64,000 nucleotides of DNA from positions 2,790,001 through 2,854,000 of the forward strand of contig NC_087118.1 in NCBI RefSeq assembly GCF_963855985.1, written 5' to 3'. Each line of letters begins with the position of its first letter. The stretch's first letter is position 1. A program made the translations under genes and the position numbers. Below the pieces are notes generated by a model that saw nothing but the letters and a program-made list of their open reading frames with translations, did not search any database and was not told the DNA's origin. This document shows positions 32,988 to 44,595 of the stretch, piece after piece. The stretch comes from Ostrinia nubilalis (Eukaryota > Arthropoda > Insecta > Lepidoptera > Crambidae).

Positions 32988-33133
32988 CCAGAGGTGGAAT
33001 TGTGTAAAGCAATCGTTATCATTTGACAGTTCATAACGTACGATTATTCTGTCAAACGCTTTGTTTAACTGACTTTATCGTACGTTATGAACTGTCAAAT
33101 GATTACGATTGCTTTACACAATTCCACCTCTGG
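32988..33133. mobile_element. Small hairpin MITE, ~57 bp arms
   Basis: ccagaggtggaattgtgtaa to its mirror image, with a ~30 bp spacer. Lies in the 5' region of the hAT element. No clear target duplication. Confidence 0.75.
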
Positions 33134-33547
33134 ACCCTAAACGGCTTGACTTGTTCTAAAGTGCGAGGTGGCGTTAAATTCGTATTAATTTTTGAAGTGT
33201 TACTTATTAGTTGTTTATGAAATTTCAAAAGTTGTATTCTGGTAGTTCATAACTACTTATACATACAAAATGTTTATTTGGTCACTTAAAGCAAATATCC
33301 AGGGTATTAATAAATATCACAATTGTGAACCTAAGAAACAGTATTATTTTAACGTAAGTAGATAGGTTATGTTTTATGAAATATGATTATTTGCATGAGC
33401 GTTTATATGCGTCTGTCTACCATAACTACGTGCAAGTGTTTTAAATTGTAACTGACTAAAAATTACATTACTATTTTATTTTTACAAATATTAGAAACGA
33501 CTATTTACCATAAATTTAACTAAATATTTTTTTGCAGATTTATAAAA

Positions 33548-34300
33548 ATGGAATATAAAGAAGTAACTAAAAAGAAGAGTGATAAAACAAGTGCATGGGC
33601 GTATTTCTTAAGATCAGCTGATGGCAATACTGCAAAATGTACTACTTGTAACAAAATTTTAAAATCAGCGGGTGGTAGCACCTCTAGTCTCCGAAACCAT
33701 CTACGTTCAACACATAAAATAACATTAGACGCCACTTCTTCTGAACAAGACACAGTTGTGGAAAATCTCCAACCAGCGGCTAAAAAAACAAAGATAACAC
33801 ATTATTTCTCTAATGACAATTCTATGGAAATGATCACTACTCGCATGGTAACTTTGGACGGTATACCATTTAGGGTTTTCGCGAATTCTCCTGATTTAAG
33901 AAATCTTTTTTCCAAAAGCGGATATAAGTTACCTAAATCGGCAAACAGTATTAAAAAAATGGTTGTAGATCAGAGCGAAACCATTAAAATGAAAAAAGTA
34001 CAGCAAATTACTGAGTTAAAAGAAAAAGGCTACAAATTTTCCCTTACGTTAGATGAATGGACTTCGATTGCAAACAAAAGATACATAAATATTAATCTAC
34101 ATGCAGATTCCATGCGTAGCATCAGCCTTAGTAAAGAGAAAACGTTTTTTAATTTCGGTCTGGTCAGAATAGCTGGTTCTGCAAATGCCGTGAGATGTGC
34201 TGAACTTTTAAAACAACGACTAACTGATTTTAATGTATCGTTTGACGACATTGTTGGCTTGACTACAGATGGAGCAAGCGTAATGGTGAAAATGGGAAGA
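33548..34300 (+). pseudogene. hAT transposase, N-terminal half
   Basis: Starts MEYKEVTKKK after an acceptor-like ttttttgcag, so an upstream non-coding exon is likely. BED zinc finger at residues about 15-58 (C31, C34, H51, H56). Then KITHYFSN, TLDGIPFRVFANSPDLRNLF, KGYKFSLTLDEWTSIANKRY with a candidate first catalytic D (LDEWTS), and LTTDGASVMVKMGR with the second D (TTDGAS). The frame is cut after MGR by the (AAAG)n end of the LINE. The BED finger binds the transposon ends. The rest is at 40.3-41.5 kb. Confidence 0.9.
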
Positions 34301-35283
34301 AAGAAAGAAAGAAAGAAAGAATGATTTATTTGGCACACAAAAAAGAAACAATAAATCAGGACATTAATATGGAAATAAAAAAAATTACAATAACAATAAT
34401 AAAATACTTATAAATGTCTATAAAGGCGATGTGCCAAAAAGGACGCCCACTCAGTATATCCAGCCAGCTAAATGCATGGCTGGACACTGATTTTCAGTGG
34501 ACGCCTTGGGCGTATGGGCATGCTGTGTTATAAAAATAATCAATAGAACGAAAAAAATAAAAAATAAAATAAAACAATAATAATAATGAGCTCCAAAGCG
34601 TACAACATAATAAATAATAAAGATTCAATGTCAGTGTCACAAAAAAAAAAAAAAAATAATAATAAAAAATTAAATCAATTTAAATTAAAACAATATTAAT
34701 TAATAATAATGAAATAAAATTTGAAATTAAATGTCAAAATTAATAAATTAATAAAATAAAAACGGAACATAACCTTAAAGTAAAACATACAAACAAATAG
34801 TTGCATCTATAGCCATTGCATTATCAGCTGTGCCCAGAATTCTTCCATTTGGTCTGTGACATTTACATTTTTATTTCCGGGTATCTATCTGTCAAGCTAC
34901 AATACGACGCTCTGCCATTCGCTCATCGCTCCCCCGTCACCTATTCATCACGTCCGTCTTTGAGAAACGTTATTTCCACGTGTTGCCACGTACCTAGTGA
35001 GAACAAGACGCATAATGACCCGCCACTCTCCACGCACCAAGAACCTGTGAGACTGACATGCCTTCCACACGGCTGTCGCGAGTTACGTATTCCGCCATGG
35101 CGGCGACAGCACAAACGAGGGCAAAGCATGAGTTTTGGAAACTCCACGGACCGGCCGGCGCATCAATCCACCCTCAGCTGCCCACAGTTCCGGAAGGTAA
35201 ATAAAATAAAATAAAATACGTCCCTGTCTCTTTGCCATGTTAACCACTGTCACTTGAACCTTAAGCATGTTTGTAACTTTCAG

Positions 35284-35620
35284 TGCACTAAACGGTGGGG
35301 CAAGCAACGAATAGCCGTGAATTTGATCGAGCCACCCCCGTGTGCTTACAGGCAGCATATGGGAAAGAGGGAATCCGCAGACACGGAAAAAGAGCACGAA
35401 TCCAGAGGCGGGCCAGTACATCTATGCCCCCCTCAGGCGCCGCGCAGATCCGAGAGGTAAGTGATGATATGTCTGCCCCTCATCGGCCTTTTGTAATGAT
35501 AATAAATGACTCTTTACTTTAACCTTAAATGTATTTTTAACTTTCAGTGCGCGCAGCGGCGGGGGCAAGTCATTCCAGAAGCGAGAAGCGGCGAATTTGA
35601 ACGACCCGCGAAAGGCAGAC
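35284..35620 (-). repeat. Degenerate tandem duplication of the LINE ORF2 3' end
   Basis: Blocks at about 35284 and 35548 match (aacggtggggcaagcaacga versus agcggcgggggcaagtcatt). In translation LLAPPFSALKVTNMLKVQV mirrors DLPPPLRALKVKNTFKVKV of the true RT tail. Confidence 0.55.
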
Positions 35621-37884
35621 GTCCGATGTCTAGGAGTTAGAAAGATGTTAGTACAAGAACGCTTCTTATGACCGCAACGCTCCTGAGACCTCATGAGCCT
35701 GTCTGATAGATACCCAGGCCGTGAGGCTGTGATAATCCCGAAGAGCATGGTTGCCAGGTGCAGCCTACGGCGCGCTGCCATCTTTAACTGATTAGCTGCA
35801 TTCAGGAATGGGGTCACGTGTGACCTAGGTGGGATATGGAAACAGAAGCGCGCGCATGCATTCTGCACCCTTTGCAAGAGCCTGGATGATCTACCCAGTA
35901 GACAAGGGCCATAAACTGTGTCACAATAATTAAGTTTTGATAGGATAAGTGATTCACATAATGTCTGCCTGAGTTCTATGCTTAAGTATGGTCTTACTCT
36001 GTACAACAGTTTCAGTCTGTAGAAACAGTTTTTGACACATTCAATGATATGGCTCTCGAATCTTAACTTGCTATCGAACACTAAACCCAGGTTTCTGACC
36101 TCTGTGACTCTCTCTATTATTTCGCCATTCAGTTCCACTCCCAGTGTGACATTATCCAATTTAGAAATATTTTTAGGAGTACCTATCAGCATCAGTTTAG
36201 ACTTTTTGGGATTCAGAACAAGACAATTATCCGAACACCAGTCAGACACACCCTTCAGCTCCATGTTAAGCATGTTAATAGCATATGCGTGGTCGTCTGG
36301 CCGAAACGAAAGGAACAGTTGCAGGTCATCTGCATACAACTGATATTGGCAATGTGCAATATGTTCCGTGATGTCGGCACTGTACAAAATGTACAAAATA
36401 GGGCCTAATATAGATCCCTGGGGTACCCCTCTTGTGACTGACCTCGGACTTGACTGCAACACTGACCCGTCCCTCAGCTTCAGTTCGACATATTGTTTCC
36501 TATTGGTCAGGTAGCTGTGGAACCACCTCACAGCTCCGGCCTCGAGGCCGTAATAGCTGAGTTTTGACAATAGCAATGGTATGTTTATAGAATCGAAAGC
36601 GCGAGAGAAATCAAGCAATATGAGGGCGGACACCATGCCCCGGTCCTGAGAAGCAAGCAGTCCATCCACCACATCCGCCAGAGCAGTTGCCGTGCTGTGA
36701 CCCTTACGAAAACCAGATTGCAGAGCAGGGAGCATATTGTGTTTTTCAAGGTAATCAGTCAATTGGTTGCACACTATCCTCTCCAAGACCTTGGACAAAC
36801 ATGGAAGGAGACTGACAGGTCGTAACTCCTGCATTGATGCTGGCTGGCCGGTCTTAGGCAGGGGCTTTACCACTGCTGTCTTCCAATCGTCAGGGAACAC
36901 ACCTTCAAGTAATGAGCGGTTTATTATTGCCGTGATGGCCTCCAGTGATTGCGGCAGTGTCAGTCGCAATATGTCCAGAGACATGCCGTCGCAACCCATT
37001 GCGTTTGAACGCAGGCCTTTGATGGTATTCATTACCACTTCCCTGCTCACCGTACTTAATGTAAATGATGCCGACATATTAAGCCTATTATATTCAAAGA
37101 AAGTGAGCTGCGAAATACTTGACTCATCCTGCCCAGGGACGTTCAAAAAATGAACATTCAATTTGTCAGGGTCATTAAATGCGGGAGGCAGCTCATTTGA
37201 GTCCCTTTTGTTTGGCAATATGGTGCTCTTAAGATTTTTCCACAACTTCTTTGAGTCCCTGTAATTGTTGTTTATGTGTCTGTCAAAGAAACTTTTTTTT
37301 TCTTGTTCAATTGCTGCAATGACTATATGCCTCATCTCCTTGTAAGCCTGCCTAATAGTTGCTGTCCCGTGCTTCTTGAATTTTCTATGGTAGTTATCCC
37401 TAATGCGCATCATAGACTTAACGGTGTCAGTTATCCAAGGGTGAGGAGGGTGCCTAAATTTCTTAGTTTTAGTTGGCGCATGTAGGTCCATTAGTCCCAG
37501 AATACAACTCGAGAACCCCCTAACCATGTGATTCACATCATTGAGACTTCCAATATTATTCCAATTAATTAGCCCCAGATCTTTATCCAGTTGCTCCAAC
37601 ACAATACTTTTTAGTGGCCTGTACGTCACCCACCTGGGACACGGCTTTTCCACCTCCACCTTGACCTCCGCTAGTAGCATCGCATGCCCCCCACGATCAG
37701 GTGAATGGCTCACCGTCACCTGTCCCGCCCGCATGTCAGTGCACATCACATCGATCAGTGTGGCACTGTGATCAGTGAAATGTGTCGGCTCACCAATTAG
37801 TTGAGAGACACTCAGGCTTTGTGTGAACAGTGAAAGCCTTACATTTAGCACTACCACTATCAAGCAGATCAATATTAAAATCAC
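35422..37884 (-). pseudogene. CR1-like LINE ORF2, endonuclease end and reverse transcriptase
   Basis: A long frame of about 800 residues. It opens with the C-terminal endonuclease block (GEPTHFTDHSATLIDVMCTD, SHSPDRGGHAML). RT follows: SNAMGCDGMSLDIL, LRPVSLLPCLSKVLERIV, LQSGFRKGHSTATALADV, LILLDFSRAFDSI (motif A), RGVPQGSILGPILYILY, YQLYADDLQLFLSF (catalytic YADD), LVLNPKKSKLMLIG, and a C-terminal FAASRFWNDLPPPLRALKV block. Stop at 35422. It makes DNA from its own RNA at a nick. The RT itself looks uninterrupted, but it is out of frame with the upstream endonuclease (1-nt shift near 37.8 kb). Confidence 0.92.
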
Positions 37885-38797
37885 CAGTCAGGAACACTCC
37901 GTCCACCCCGGAGAAAGAGGTAATTGATTCTGTTATAGCCTCAAGGAATACGGACACGTCCTGCCACGGAGGTCGGTAGGCGGTGCCCACCACTATCCTC
38001 TGACCGGGCAGCCGTACATTCAGCCACATCTGCTCCACAGTTGCCGTTCCAATGGGATGCTGGCTAATCTTGAAATTCAGACCCCTACGTATATAAAAAC
38101 CGACCCCGCCACCCCGGCCCCCCCTGACATGGCCAGGTCTCGGAGCGTGTCTGAATTGGTACCCCACCAGTTTGGGAGCTCTGTCATCCTCTCCCGGTCC
38201 CAGCCACGTTTCGTTTATTGCCAATATATCCGGTGCCAATTCCTCCACCCCAACAATAAATTCTTCCTGTTTTGTGCACAGAGAGCCTGCGTTGTAAAGG
38301 CCAATTAATAATTTTTTTTAACCCCAGGCCTGTGCGTTTGATAAGTTACTCACGTACCATAGTGCCGTGGTCACAGATGTCATTACCCTGGACTCAGTAT
38401 AAATTAATTTATATAGCATTAAGAATTTGTTTCTAATGTCATTATAGTTTATAATTTTATGGAAATGTATATGAATGATATAGTTTGACTGGTGTACACA
38501 CCTGATAGTACAATGACCATCCGATACAGTGCAATAACATAGCCGCAGAAAGATTAAAAAAATGTATTGACTCTGTCTGTATTCAGAGCAACATTTGTAC
38601 TGTAACATGAAATCAAAATTGTCTACATTGCATACAAGAAGTTGTGGAATGATGAGAATATCTGACAATACAACCAACACAACAATAATTGATCTATTGT
38701 GTGTATGATTTATCCTATGACTTACAATTACTAACACCTTACAACAATAATAACTACAATAAGGCGGCCCAGGTAATAAAGTTTTAAAGTATGACAA
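37790..38797 (-). pseudogene. CR1-like LINE ORF2, N-terminal linker and APE endonuclease
   Basis: Two in-phase stretches separated by one TAA at about 38318. The first (38797 down) is a linker starting MSYFKTLLPGPPYCSYYC. After the stop comes LLIGLYNAGSLCTKQEEF (the N of the active-site NAGSL), LAPDILAINETWLG (catalytic E), GVGFYIRRGLNFKI, VVGTAYRPPW and GVFLTGDFNID (D-x-N), as in AP-type endonucleases. The frame then ends at KPECLSTNW through a frameshift into the RT frame. Confidence 0.85.
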
Positions 38798-38857
38798 ATT
38801 TATTTTTAAGTTATAGAATGTGTGACTAATGAAACTGTTCTTACAGGTTGTTCCGAG

Positions 38858-40039
38858 TCATATCGCGGGTGCGCCGAATACTCTCTCCACGTCGCCGAGC
38901 GAGCGGAACTGCCGAACCTCAGCACCATCACTCCTACGAGCGTAAATGCGACCACGCCTCGTCCAGGAGTATTTCCATTGAAGCCTACGACACTCATCCC
39001 GCACCCGGTGGAAGAGTTGGCGGTTCGGCCGGGTCAAGCGCTCATTAATGAAGACCCGTGTGCCGCCCTCACCGACCAGGCCCCGACGCACGCGCGCGGC
39101 CTGCAGCAGCTCGTCGCGCAGGCGGCGCCGCGCCAGCCGCACCACCACGCGCCGCGCGCGCCCGCCCGCCTCGGCCGGCGGCGCGCCCACGCGCTCCGCG
39201 AACACCACGTCCCGCTCGTCCAGCGCCACGCCCAGCCGGCTGGCCAGCACCGCGACGCTATGCCCGACGCTCTCCCCCTTCTCCTCCGGGAGGTGGCCGA
39301 TCTCCAGGTCCGCGAGCAGGGCCTCCTGGTCCCGCTCGTTGAGCTCGAGCCTGAGCTTGGCCACGGTGCGCTCCAGCTGCTCGCTCGCCCCCGGCCCGGG
39401 CGCCGCCCCGGCCTCCAGCCGCCGCTCGAGCGCGTCCATCCGCGCCGTCCCGGCCGTGGCGCCGCTCTGCACGGCGAGGTTGATGGCGTGCAGGCGCTGC
39501 TCGACGGCTCCGACCCTGTCCTCGCAGCGGGTCACCCGGCCCGTCAGCTTCCGCACCTCGTCGCACACGGCATCGGTCCGGGCGCACACAGCCCTCAGCT
39601 CCTCACGCACCTCCTCGCGGAGCTGCCTCATCTCCTCCCGCACCTCCTCGCGGAACTGCCTCAGCTCGAGGACCAGCGCGTGGAAGTCCGGCAACTCCAC
39701 GGTCAAGTTGTGCGCGGTGTCGTCCAGCGGCGGCCGCTCCAGCATGGACACGTCCAGGCTGACGGGGCTCACTGTGTTGGCGCCCCTCCTCACCGTGACG
39801 CCGTCGACGGCGGCCCGGACCGGCGTGTTTGTGTTGTCGCGCTTAGGCTGCGCGCTGACGCAGGCGACGCACCGCCACCGGTCCCTGTGCTCGCCGACAA
39901 GCGTCCCGTGGAACCGCTGTTCACTGACACCGGCGCACACCAGGTCGTAATGTTTCTTACACGCCATGCACATCAAGCATCTACGTTTGTCCTCTATTTT
40001 TTGTAAACAACCACCGCAAAATTTATTTTTGGGAGACAT
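38858..40039 (-). CDS. CR1-like LINE ORF1: PHD finger, coiled coil, FP-like C-terminus
   Basis: Start chosen at MSPKNKFCGGC (40039) because zinc ligands begin there; the frame is open further upstream. PHD-type ligands: C-x2-C, C-x2-C, H, C, then W-x-C-x2-C (CMACKKHYDLVC, WRCVAC). A long coiled coil follows (LRQFREEVREEMRQLREEVR). The C-terminus, RLARRRLRDELLQ, VFINERLTRPNRQLFHRVRD and YSWTRRGRIYARR, resembles the Baculo_FP C-terminal domain shared by insect LINE ORF1 proteins. Unbroken, about 393 residues. Very GC-rich (unlike its surroundings), which leaves long meaningless frames open on the other strand. Expected to bind LINE RNA. Confidence 0.85.
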   Translation of the reverse strand: MSPKNKFCGGCLQKIEDKRRCLMCMACKKHYDLVCAGVSEQRFHGTLVGEHRDRWRCVACVSAQPKRDNTNTPVRAAVDGVTVRRGANTVSPVSLDVSMLERPPLDDTAHNLTVELPDFHALVLELRQFREEVREEMRQLREEVREELRAVCARTDAVCDEVRKLTGRVTRCEDRVGAVEQRLHAINLAVQSGATAGTARMDALERRLEAGAAPGPGASEQLERTVAKLRLELNERDQEALLADLEIGHLPEEKGESVGHSVAVLASRLGVALDERDVVFAERVGAPPAEAGGRARRVVVRLARRRLRDELLQAARVRRGLVGEGGTRVFINERLTRPNRQLFHRVRDECRRLQWKYSWTRRGRIYARRSDGAEVRQFRSLGDVERVFGAPAI

Positions 40040-40305
40040 TTTATAGTGATTATCACAATAGTAAATAAAAACGAATTCAAAGGTCACTGGTTTACGATAA
40101 GTCAAAGTCACTTAATTTGTGTTTCCTGTTTTTTACACTAAGAAGTCACTTAGGAGCTTGCCAACAATGTCACATAGAGTACACCGTTAGAAATACAAGA
40201 TAAACTCGAAATACACTTAGAAAAATCGTTCAGACTATATTTATTTACAAAATACACGGAGCTCAATATTGACGTTAGGCGAGCGCCACCTACCCTTCCT
40301 TTTTA

Positions 40306-41473
40306 TCATCAATTATGCTATGCACATGGGCTGCAGCTAGCTATATTGGATGTCTTATATAAAAAGGATCGAAAAGAAGCCGTTTTAATACCAGAAGAGG
40401 TCTTTGACTCAGATTCTGAAGATGATGATGATTCTTTTACTGTTGAGCATGAAAATATGAGAGTTGAAATAACAAATCCTACATACAAGCAAGTCATTGA
40501 CAAAGTTAGAAAGGTGGTCAAGCTGTTCAAAAAATCTGCAACAAAAAATGATATTGCACTTCAAAAACATGTGATGGAGGAATTGGGGAAAGAGCTGTCG
40601 TTGATATTGGATTGCAAAACACGATGGAGTTCCCTAGCAAATATGCTAGAGCGTTTTATAAAATTAGAGCAATCTATCAAGAAAGCCTTAATTGACTTAA
40701 AGTCTGATATTCAATTCACAGATTGTGAAATTCAGATGATTGGCCACATAAGTGAAATACTAGACGTTGTAAAAGGAGCATTAGAGTTATTATGCCAAGA
40801 AGATTCAACCCTCGTTACCGCTGATGTGGTGTTAAAACATCTGTTAAAAAAATTGAATTGTATTCCTGGGCAGCTAAGTGAAAATCTGAAATCTTCATTA
40901 AGAAAAAGAATTGGCGAAAGATACCAATTAATTCAAGGTGTTTTCAGTTATTTAGAAAACCCTCATGAGTTTTTTAAACCTGAAGATTCTGAAATCATTG
41001 AAGTTTTCACACGTCCTTCAATAGAACAAATGAAATCTATTATCATTCCTATAACAAAACCTGAAACAACTTTAGCAGATCTTGTCCTGAGTACAGCTGG
41101 TACGTCTTCAGGTTCGGAACCAACAGATTTGCCTACAACCTCAACAGGTTCTTCATTTAAAGAAGAAGCCAGAAAGGCAGTTGAAAAAATAACATCGGCA
41201 AAAAATGTTAAAAGCAGCGAAAGCGAAATTGAAAGCTTGCCGAACATAATACACATCGAAATGGCTCTTTTCGAAAATGGCGGCAGTCGGGGAAAATATT
41301 TGACTGCAGCATACAATCATTTAAAAACTGTTAAGCCGACTAGTGTCGAATCCGAACGGGCATTCTCTGCAGCAGGAAATATATGCACAAAGCTGAGGTC
41401 CAGGCTGAAGGATTCTACCCTAGACGCTTTAGCGATTTCGAGAGCCTACTTTTTGCCCAAGAAGAACACCTAA
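40306..41473 (+). pseudogene. hAT transposase, C-terminal half
   Basis: Resumes HQLCYAHGLQLAILDVLYKK after the LINE, then an acidic patch (FDSDSEDDDDSF), LQKHVMEELGKELSLILDC, KTRWSSLANMLERF, LRKRIGERYQLIQGVFSYLE, and the hAT dimerisation region SVESERAFSAAGNICTKLRS, RLKDSTLDALAISRAYF; stop at 41471-41473. The SERAFS-SAAG block is the hAT_C signature. Open throughout. Apart from the LINE the two halves look intact. Confidence 0.92.
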
Positions 41474-41921
41474 CGTTCACAAATAAAGCTTTTTACATTT
41501 TAATATGCTTTTTAATTTAAGATATTGCTTATATCAATCGTAATTGTAAACAAATACGTTTTTGATGTACATTACGTACATGGTGGTAATTAACAAAATA
41601 CTAAACCGACAAAGTAATGAATTTTAAAAACGTATTCGTTGACAATTATTACGTACAATGGAGATAAACTACCATCCCTTGAGTTAAATTTAGCTTATTC
41701 ATTATTCATTATGGGCCTATAATGCCTAATGAATAAGCTAAATTTATCAAAACGGACAGGACGTAACAAATCGCTGTATGTAACTACTAGTTGTTTGAAA
41801 AAAAAAATAGAACGATAATAACCGAAAACCGGTTTTTTTTCTTGGAGACCGAAAAAAAAATCGGTTTTTGATAAACTTTCGGTTTTGCATACCCTAGTCG
41901 CGATTCAGTCGTACTAAGGAA

Positions 41922-42152
41922 ATGTTCTCCGATATTTTGGATAATGCGTCGTTACGTGCAATAAAACAAGTGAAACGAAGAACTACAGGAACAATGGAGT
42001 CATTTACTACATGTAAGTATTGCAAATCCATTGGTATTTTGCTTATAAATAAAAAAAAAACTAAACATTTTTACGAACGAATTCAGTGCCGTAACAGTTA
42101 CTGCGATATCGAAATCAGTGGTGATAAAAAATCTAACACACTTGTACATTGA
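41922..42152 (+). CDS. Small ORF with Cys pairs, unknown
   Basis: MFSDILDNASLRAIKQVKRR, TMESFTTCKYCKSIGILLIN, FYERIQCRNSYCDIEISGDK. C-x2-C and C-x4-C pairs about 27 residues apart could bind zinc. It begins 18 bp after the hAT duplication, so it belongs to the core of the 24 kb insertion. A GTAAGT follows the first CTACAT (about 42012), so part may be intronic. It could be the 5' exon of that element's own gene. Confidence 0.3.
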   Translation: MFSDILDNASLRAIKQVKRRTTGTMESFTTCKYCKSIGILLINKKKTKHFYERIQCRNSYCDIEISGDKKSNTLVH

Positions 42153-42534
42153 CGATTTAGTTAGCAACCACTTTATGTCATGCTCAACTACTGCGCAATG
42201 TATTTAATTTCTTCCGATATCCACTGGTCGTGTGAAAATACACAGTACGGCCGCATGTGCCGGTCGTAACATAGTGCCGTGCTCGTGTTCTAATGCGGTT
42301 TCCTATTATCGATAAATAGAAGTAAATTATAATTTTCTATTTTGTAATTTTAAATAAAAAAATGATGTGTTACTTGCGATTATAAGATTTTACAAAAAAA
42401 AAAACAGTAGAAGTAATTAGTAACTGTCAACTATGTAATTACTATAAGAGCTAGTTGAAAGCCTAATATAGGCATTATTTTTGAGAAACATATGCGGTAC
42501 GCAGATCGCCATAATTAAAAAGTAAATGCGTGAT

Positions 42535-42910
42535 AGTCTACACTAATATTATAAAGAGGAAAACTTTGTTTGTTTGTTTGTTTCGTTGTAATGAATAGGC
42601 TCAAAAACTACTGGACCGATTTTAAAAATTCTTTCACCATTCGAAAGCTACATTACTCACGAATAACATAGGCTAAATTTTATTTTGGAAAAAAATAGGG
42701 TCCCGTAAAATATTTGGGATTTTCATAAGACGTGGAAAAGCGCCATCTATCGTCATTGTTTAAAATCTTCTCGCGCCTGACAAAAATTTTTGAGGTTCGT
42801 AAATATTCATGAAGGCAAAGCCGTCAAACGCCATCTATCGACATCATTAGTAAATTAGCAACTAAATATTACATGTTTGAATAGTGCTATTCGTAAATAA
42901 TATTGAAAAA
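42535..42910 (+). mobile_element. Interspersed repeat with TTTG microsatellite
   Basis: acactaatattataaagagg then (TTTG)n, then aaaaactactggaccgattt and ttaaaattctttcaccattc. This is a Helitron/SINE-like lepidopteran layout related to the LEP1 type, but I see no clean 3' hairpin and CTAG. Blocks 'cgccatctatcg' occur twice (42752, 42830). Confidence 0.5.
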
Positions 42911-43223
42911 TAAATAAAGATATTTTATATAATTGAACCATTCACTGTAGGCACCTATTTGAATCATTCACTGTGTTGAAACGAGCAAATCAAAGTGTTA
43001 ATTAGTGACTTTTTACAAACTTCCTTGCAAATTCTTACTATGTGCCGCCATCTACCGAGATGAATATTAGGGTACGGTTCAGCGGCGGACAAATGGGATG
43101 GGCGCGTGGGCGATTGTAGTTAAATATGATAAGAATTACTTCGTTTTTATTTTCTGTATGTAATTTGTTAATTTTTTGGTAGGGTTTTTATTTTAATTAC
43201 TTAGGTTGGTAGGTACATACTTA

Positions 43224-44150
43224 CAGCCTTACTTATAAAAATCAACTAATCAACGTCTAAGCAACTAATTAACTAATGACTCGTTAACTTCTTAATCAGT
43301 AATTAAATACTTCTCACTTATAAACACTGCTTAAGCGCCACTTAACTAATCAACTGTTAATTAGAGTTTTTCTTTTTTAAATCCACCTGAACCGAACTTC
43401 AGACCAGTTCTAATGCCAAAATGCCGAAAGCCAATGCTAAAATTAAGAATAATAAACGTCAAAGTTATGTCAAATGAAACGCTGTCTGTCAGTCAACTGT
43501 CAAGTCTACAACAACAAACAAACAAAAGTACTGTGGCGACTATGTCCCACATACGCCATATTAAAATTATGTACCAATTATAATAATTATACACTAGAGA
43601 TAATTGTAATACTTCTTGTACAAACTTAAGATGTAAATGCTTTGTTAGTTTTAGCGCAATTTTAAGGCATGGTAATTTTAGTTTCTCACGCACATGCACC
43701 CTTAGGAAGCCTTTAGGATTTTATTGTCGGAATGTCTTTTTAGTGTTTCGCCGACGTAACATGTGGTGTATTATTAGTCCATTGAATTATTTTAACTGTG
43801 TAGGTATTAAGAAACACCAACCGTTGTAATGTCTATCTATTGTTATACTTTCACTTTGTATTATGTTTGCGCCAACCTTTGCCATGTGTTTCTTGTTTTG
43901 TGTGTATCTTCGCGCAGCGCAGCAACACAGCGCGCGTTGCATGGCACGTCACGCATCAGCTGTTAACTTTTTGATCCGCCATTTTGGTAATTAGGGCTTT
44001 AAACAAGGGTCCGACGCTGTTTAACTTGACAGTTATTTAAGCAGTCACTAAGACGTTGGTTAACACTAATTATCGTTTTTAAGTTAAGATATTATTTAAT
44101 AGACCGTTAAACTGTGTCTTAATTTTAATAAACGTTTATAAGTAAGGCTG
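43224..44150. mobile_element. Harbinger-type MITE, TSD TTA
   Basis: Left cagccttacttataaaa and right tttataagtaaggctg are inverted, flanked by TTA (43221-43223, 44151-44153). Repeated ttaactaa / gttaacac motifs fill both subterminal regions. The interior has a GC-rich promoter-like patch near 43910. TTA duplication fits PIF/Harbinger. No transposase. Confidence 0.75.
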
Positions 44151-44595
44151 TTAGTTTATTTGATTTTAATGATAATTACTATAAGGAAGTACGTATAATT
44201 TTAGAAAGAAAGAAAGGTCATTGAATGACTAAGTGACTCACTCACTCATCACGAAGTCTCAGAAACTACAAGTCTCAAAAGAGTTCTCATAGGGGTTAAT
44301 GGTCTATTCCACCTGGCTTTGATCACCAAGATGATCAAAGTGGACTCCAGTTAAATTATTTTTTTAGTGTCCTTTGATCACCTATAAATAAATCATACCT
44401 CTGTATGGTCACATACGTGTTGGTCGACGAATGGCCAACCTTGGAAACCTTGGTAGGTGGTCACTAAGACGAAATTTTGCAAAATTCGACCCTTATGGGA
44501 GTTAAAAAGGGGGTTGGAAGTTTGTATTGCAGTCCTCGGTTTTTAAAGTAAGAGACTTGAAAGTTAAAATGTATGCTCACTATGATCTCTAGATA

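Larger units (their letters stand above)
34301..40300 (-). mobile_element. CR1-like LINE inserted in hAT
   Basis: Minus-strand LINE with ORF1, linker, endonuclease, RT and a ~1.1 kb 3' region ending in a (CTTT)n tail (plus-strand aaagaaagaaag at 34301-34320). The 5' end is near 40300. The hAT frame resumes with HQLCYAHG almost at once on the other side, so little or no hAT DNA was lost. PHD-bearing ORF1 and RT motifs point to the CR1 group. Several lesions are listed under its parts. Confidence 0.88.
32341..41896 (+). mobile_element. hAT transposon, TSD GTCGCGAT, split by a LINE
   Basis: Termini TAGGGAATGCAAAACCGG and, in reverse, TAGGGTATGCAAAACCG, flanked by exact GTCGCGAT (32333-32340, 41897-41904). 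Repeated aaccggttt / accgaaaa motifs lie just inside both ends. It encodes a BED-finger hAT transposase interrupted by a CR1-like LINE. About 3.5 kb without the LINE. Confidence 0.93.

Noticed and set aside
35083..35421. Separate 112-residue minus-strand gene
   Set aside because: Its recognisable part is a decayed duplicate of the LINE RT C-terminus, so it is part of the LINE 3' region.
38822..40006. Long plus-strand ORFs (394 and 300 residues) opposite the LINE ORF1
   Set aside because: Shadow frames caused by the high GC content of the minus-strand ORF1; composition is Arg/Pro/Ala-rich without domains, while the minus strand has PHD ligands and coiled coil.
38858..40039. Integrated baculovirus gene, because the ORF1 C-terminus looks FP-like
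   Set aside because: The domain is common in insect LINE ORF1 proteins, and here it is preceded by a PHD finger and coiled coil and followed by the LINE endonuclease and RT, so it is LINE-encoded.
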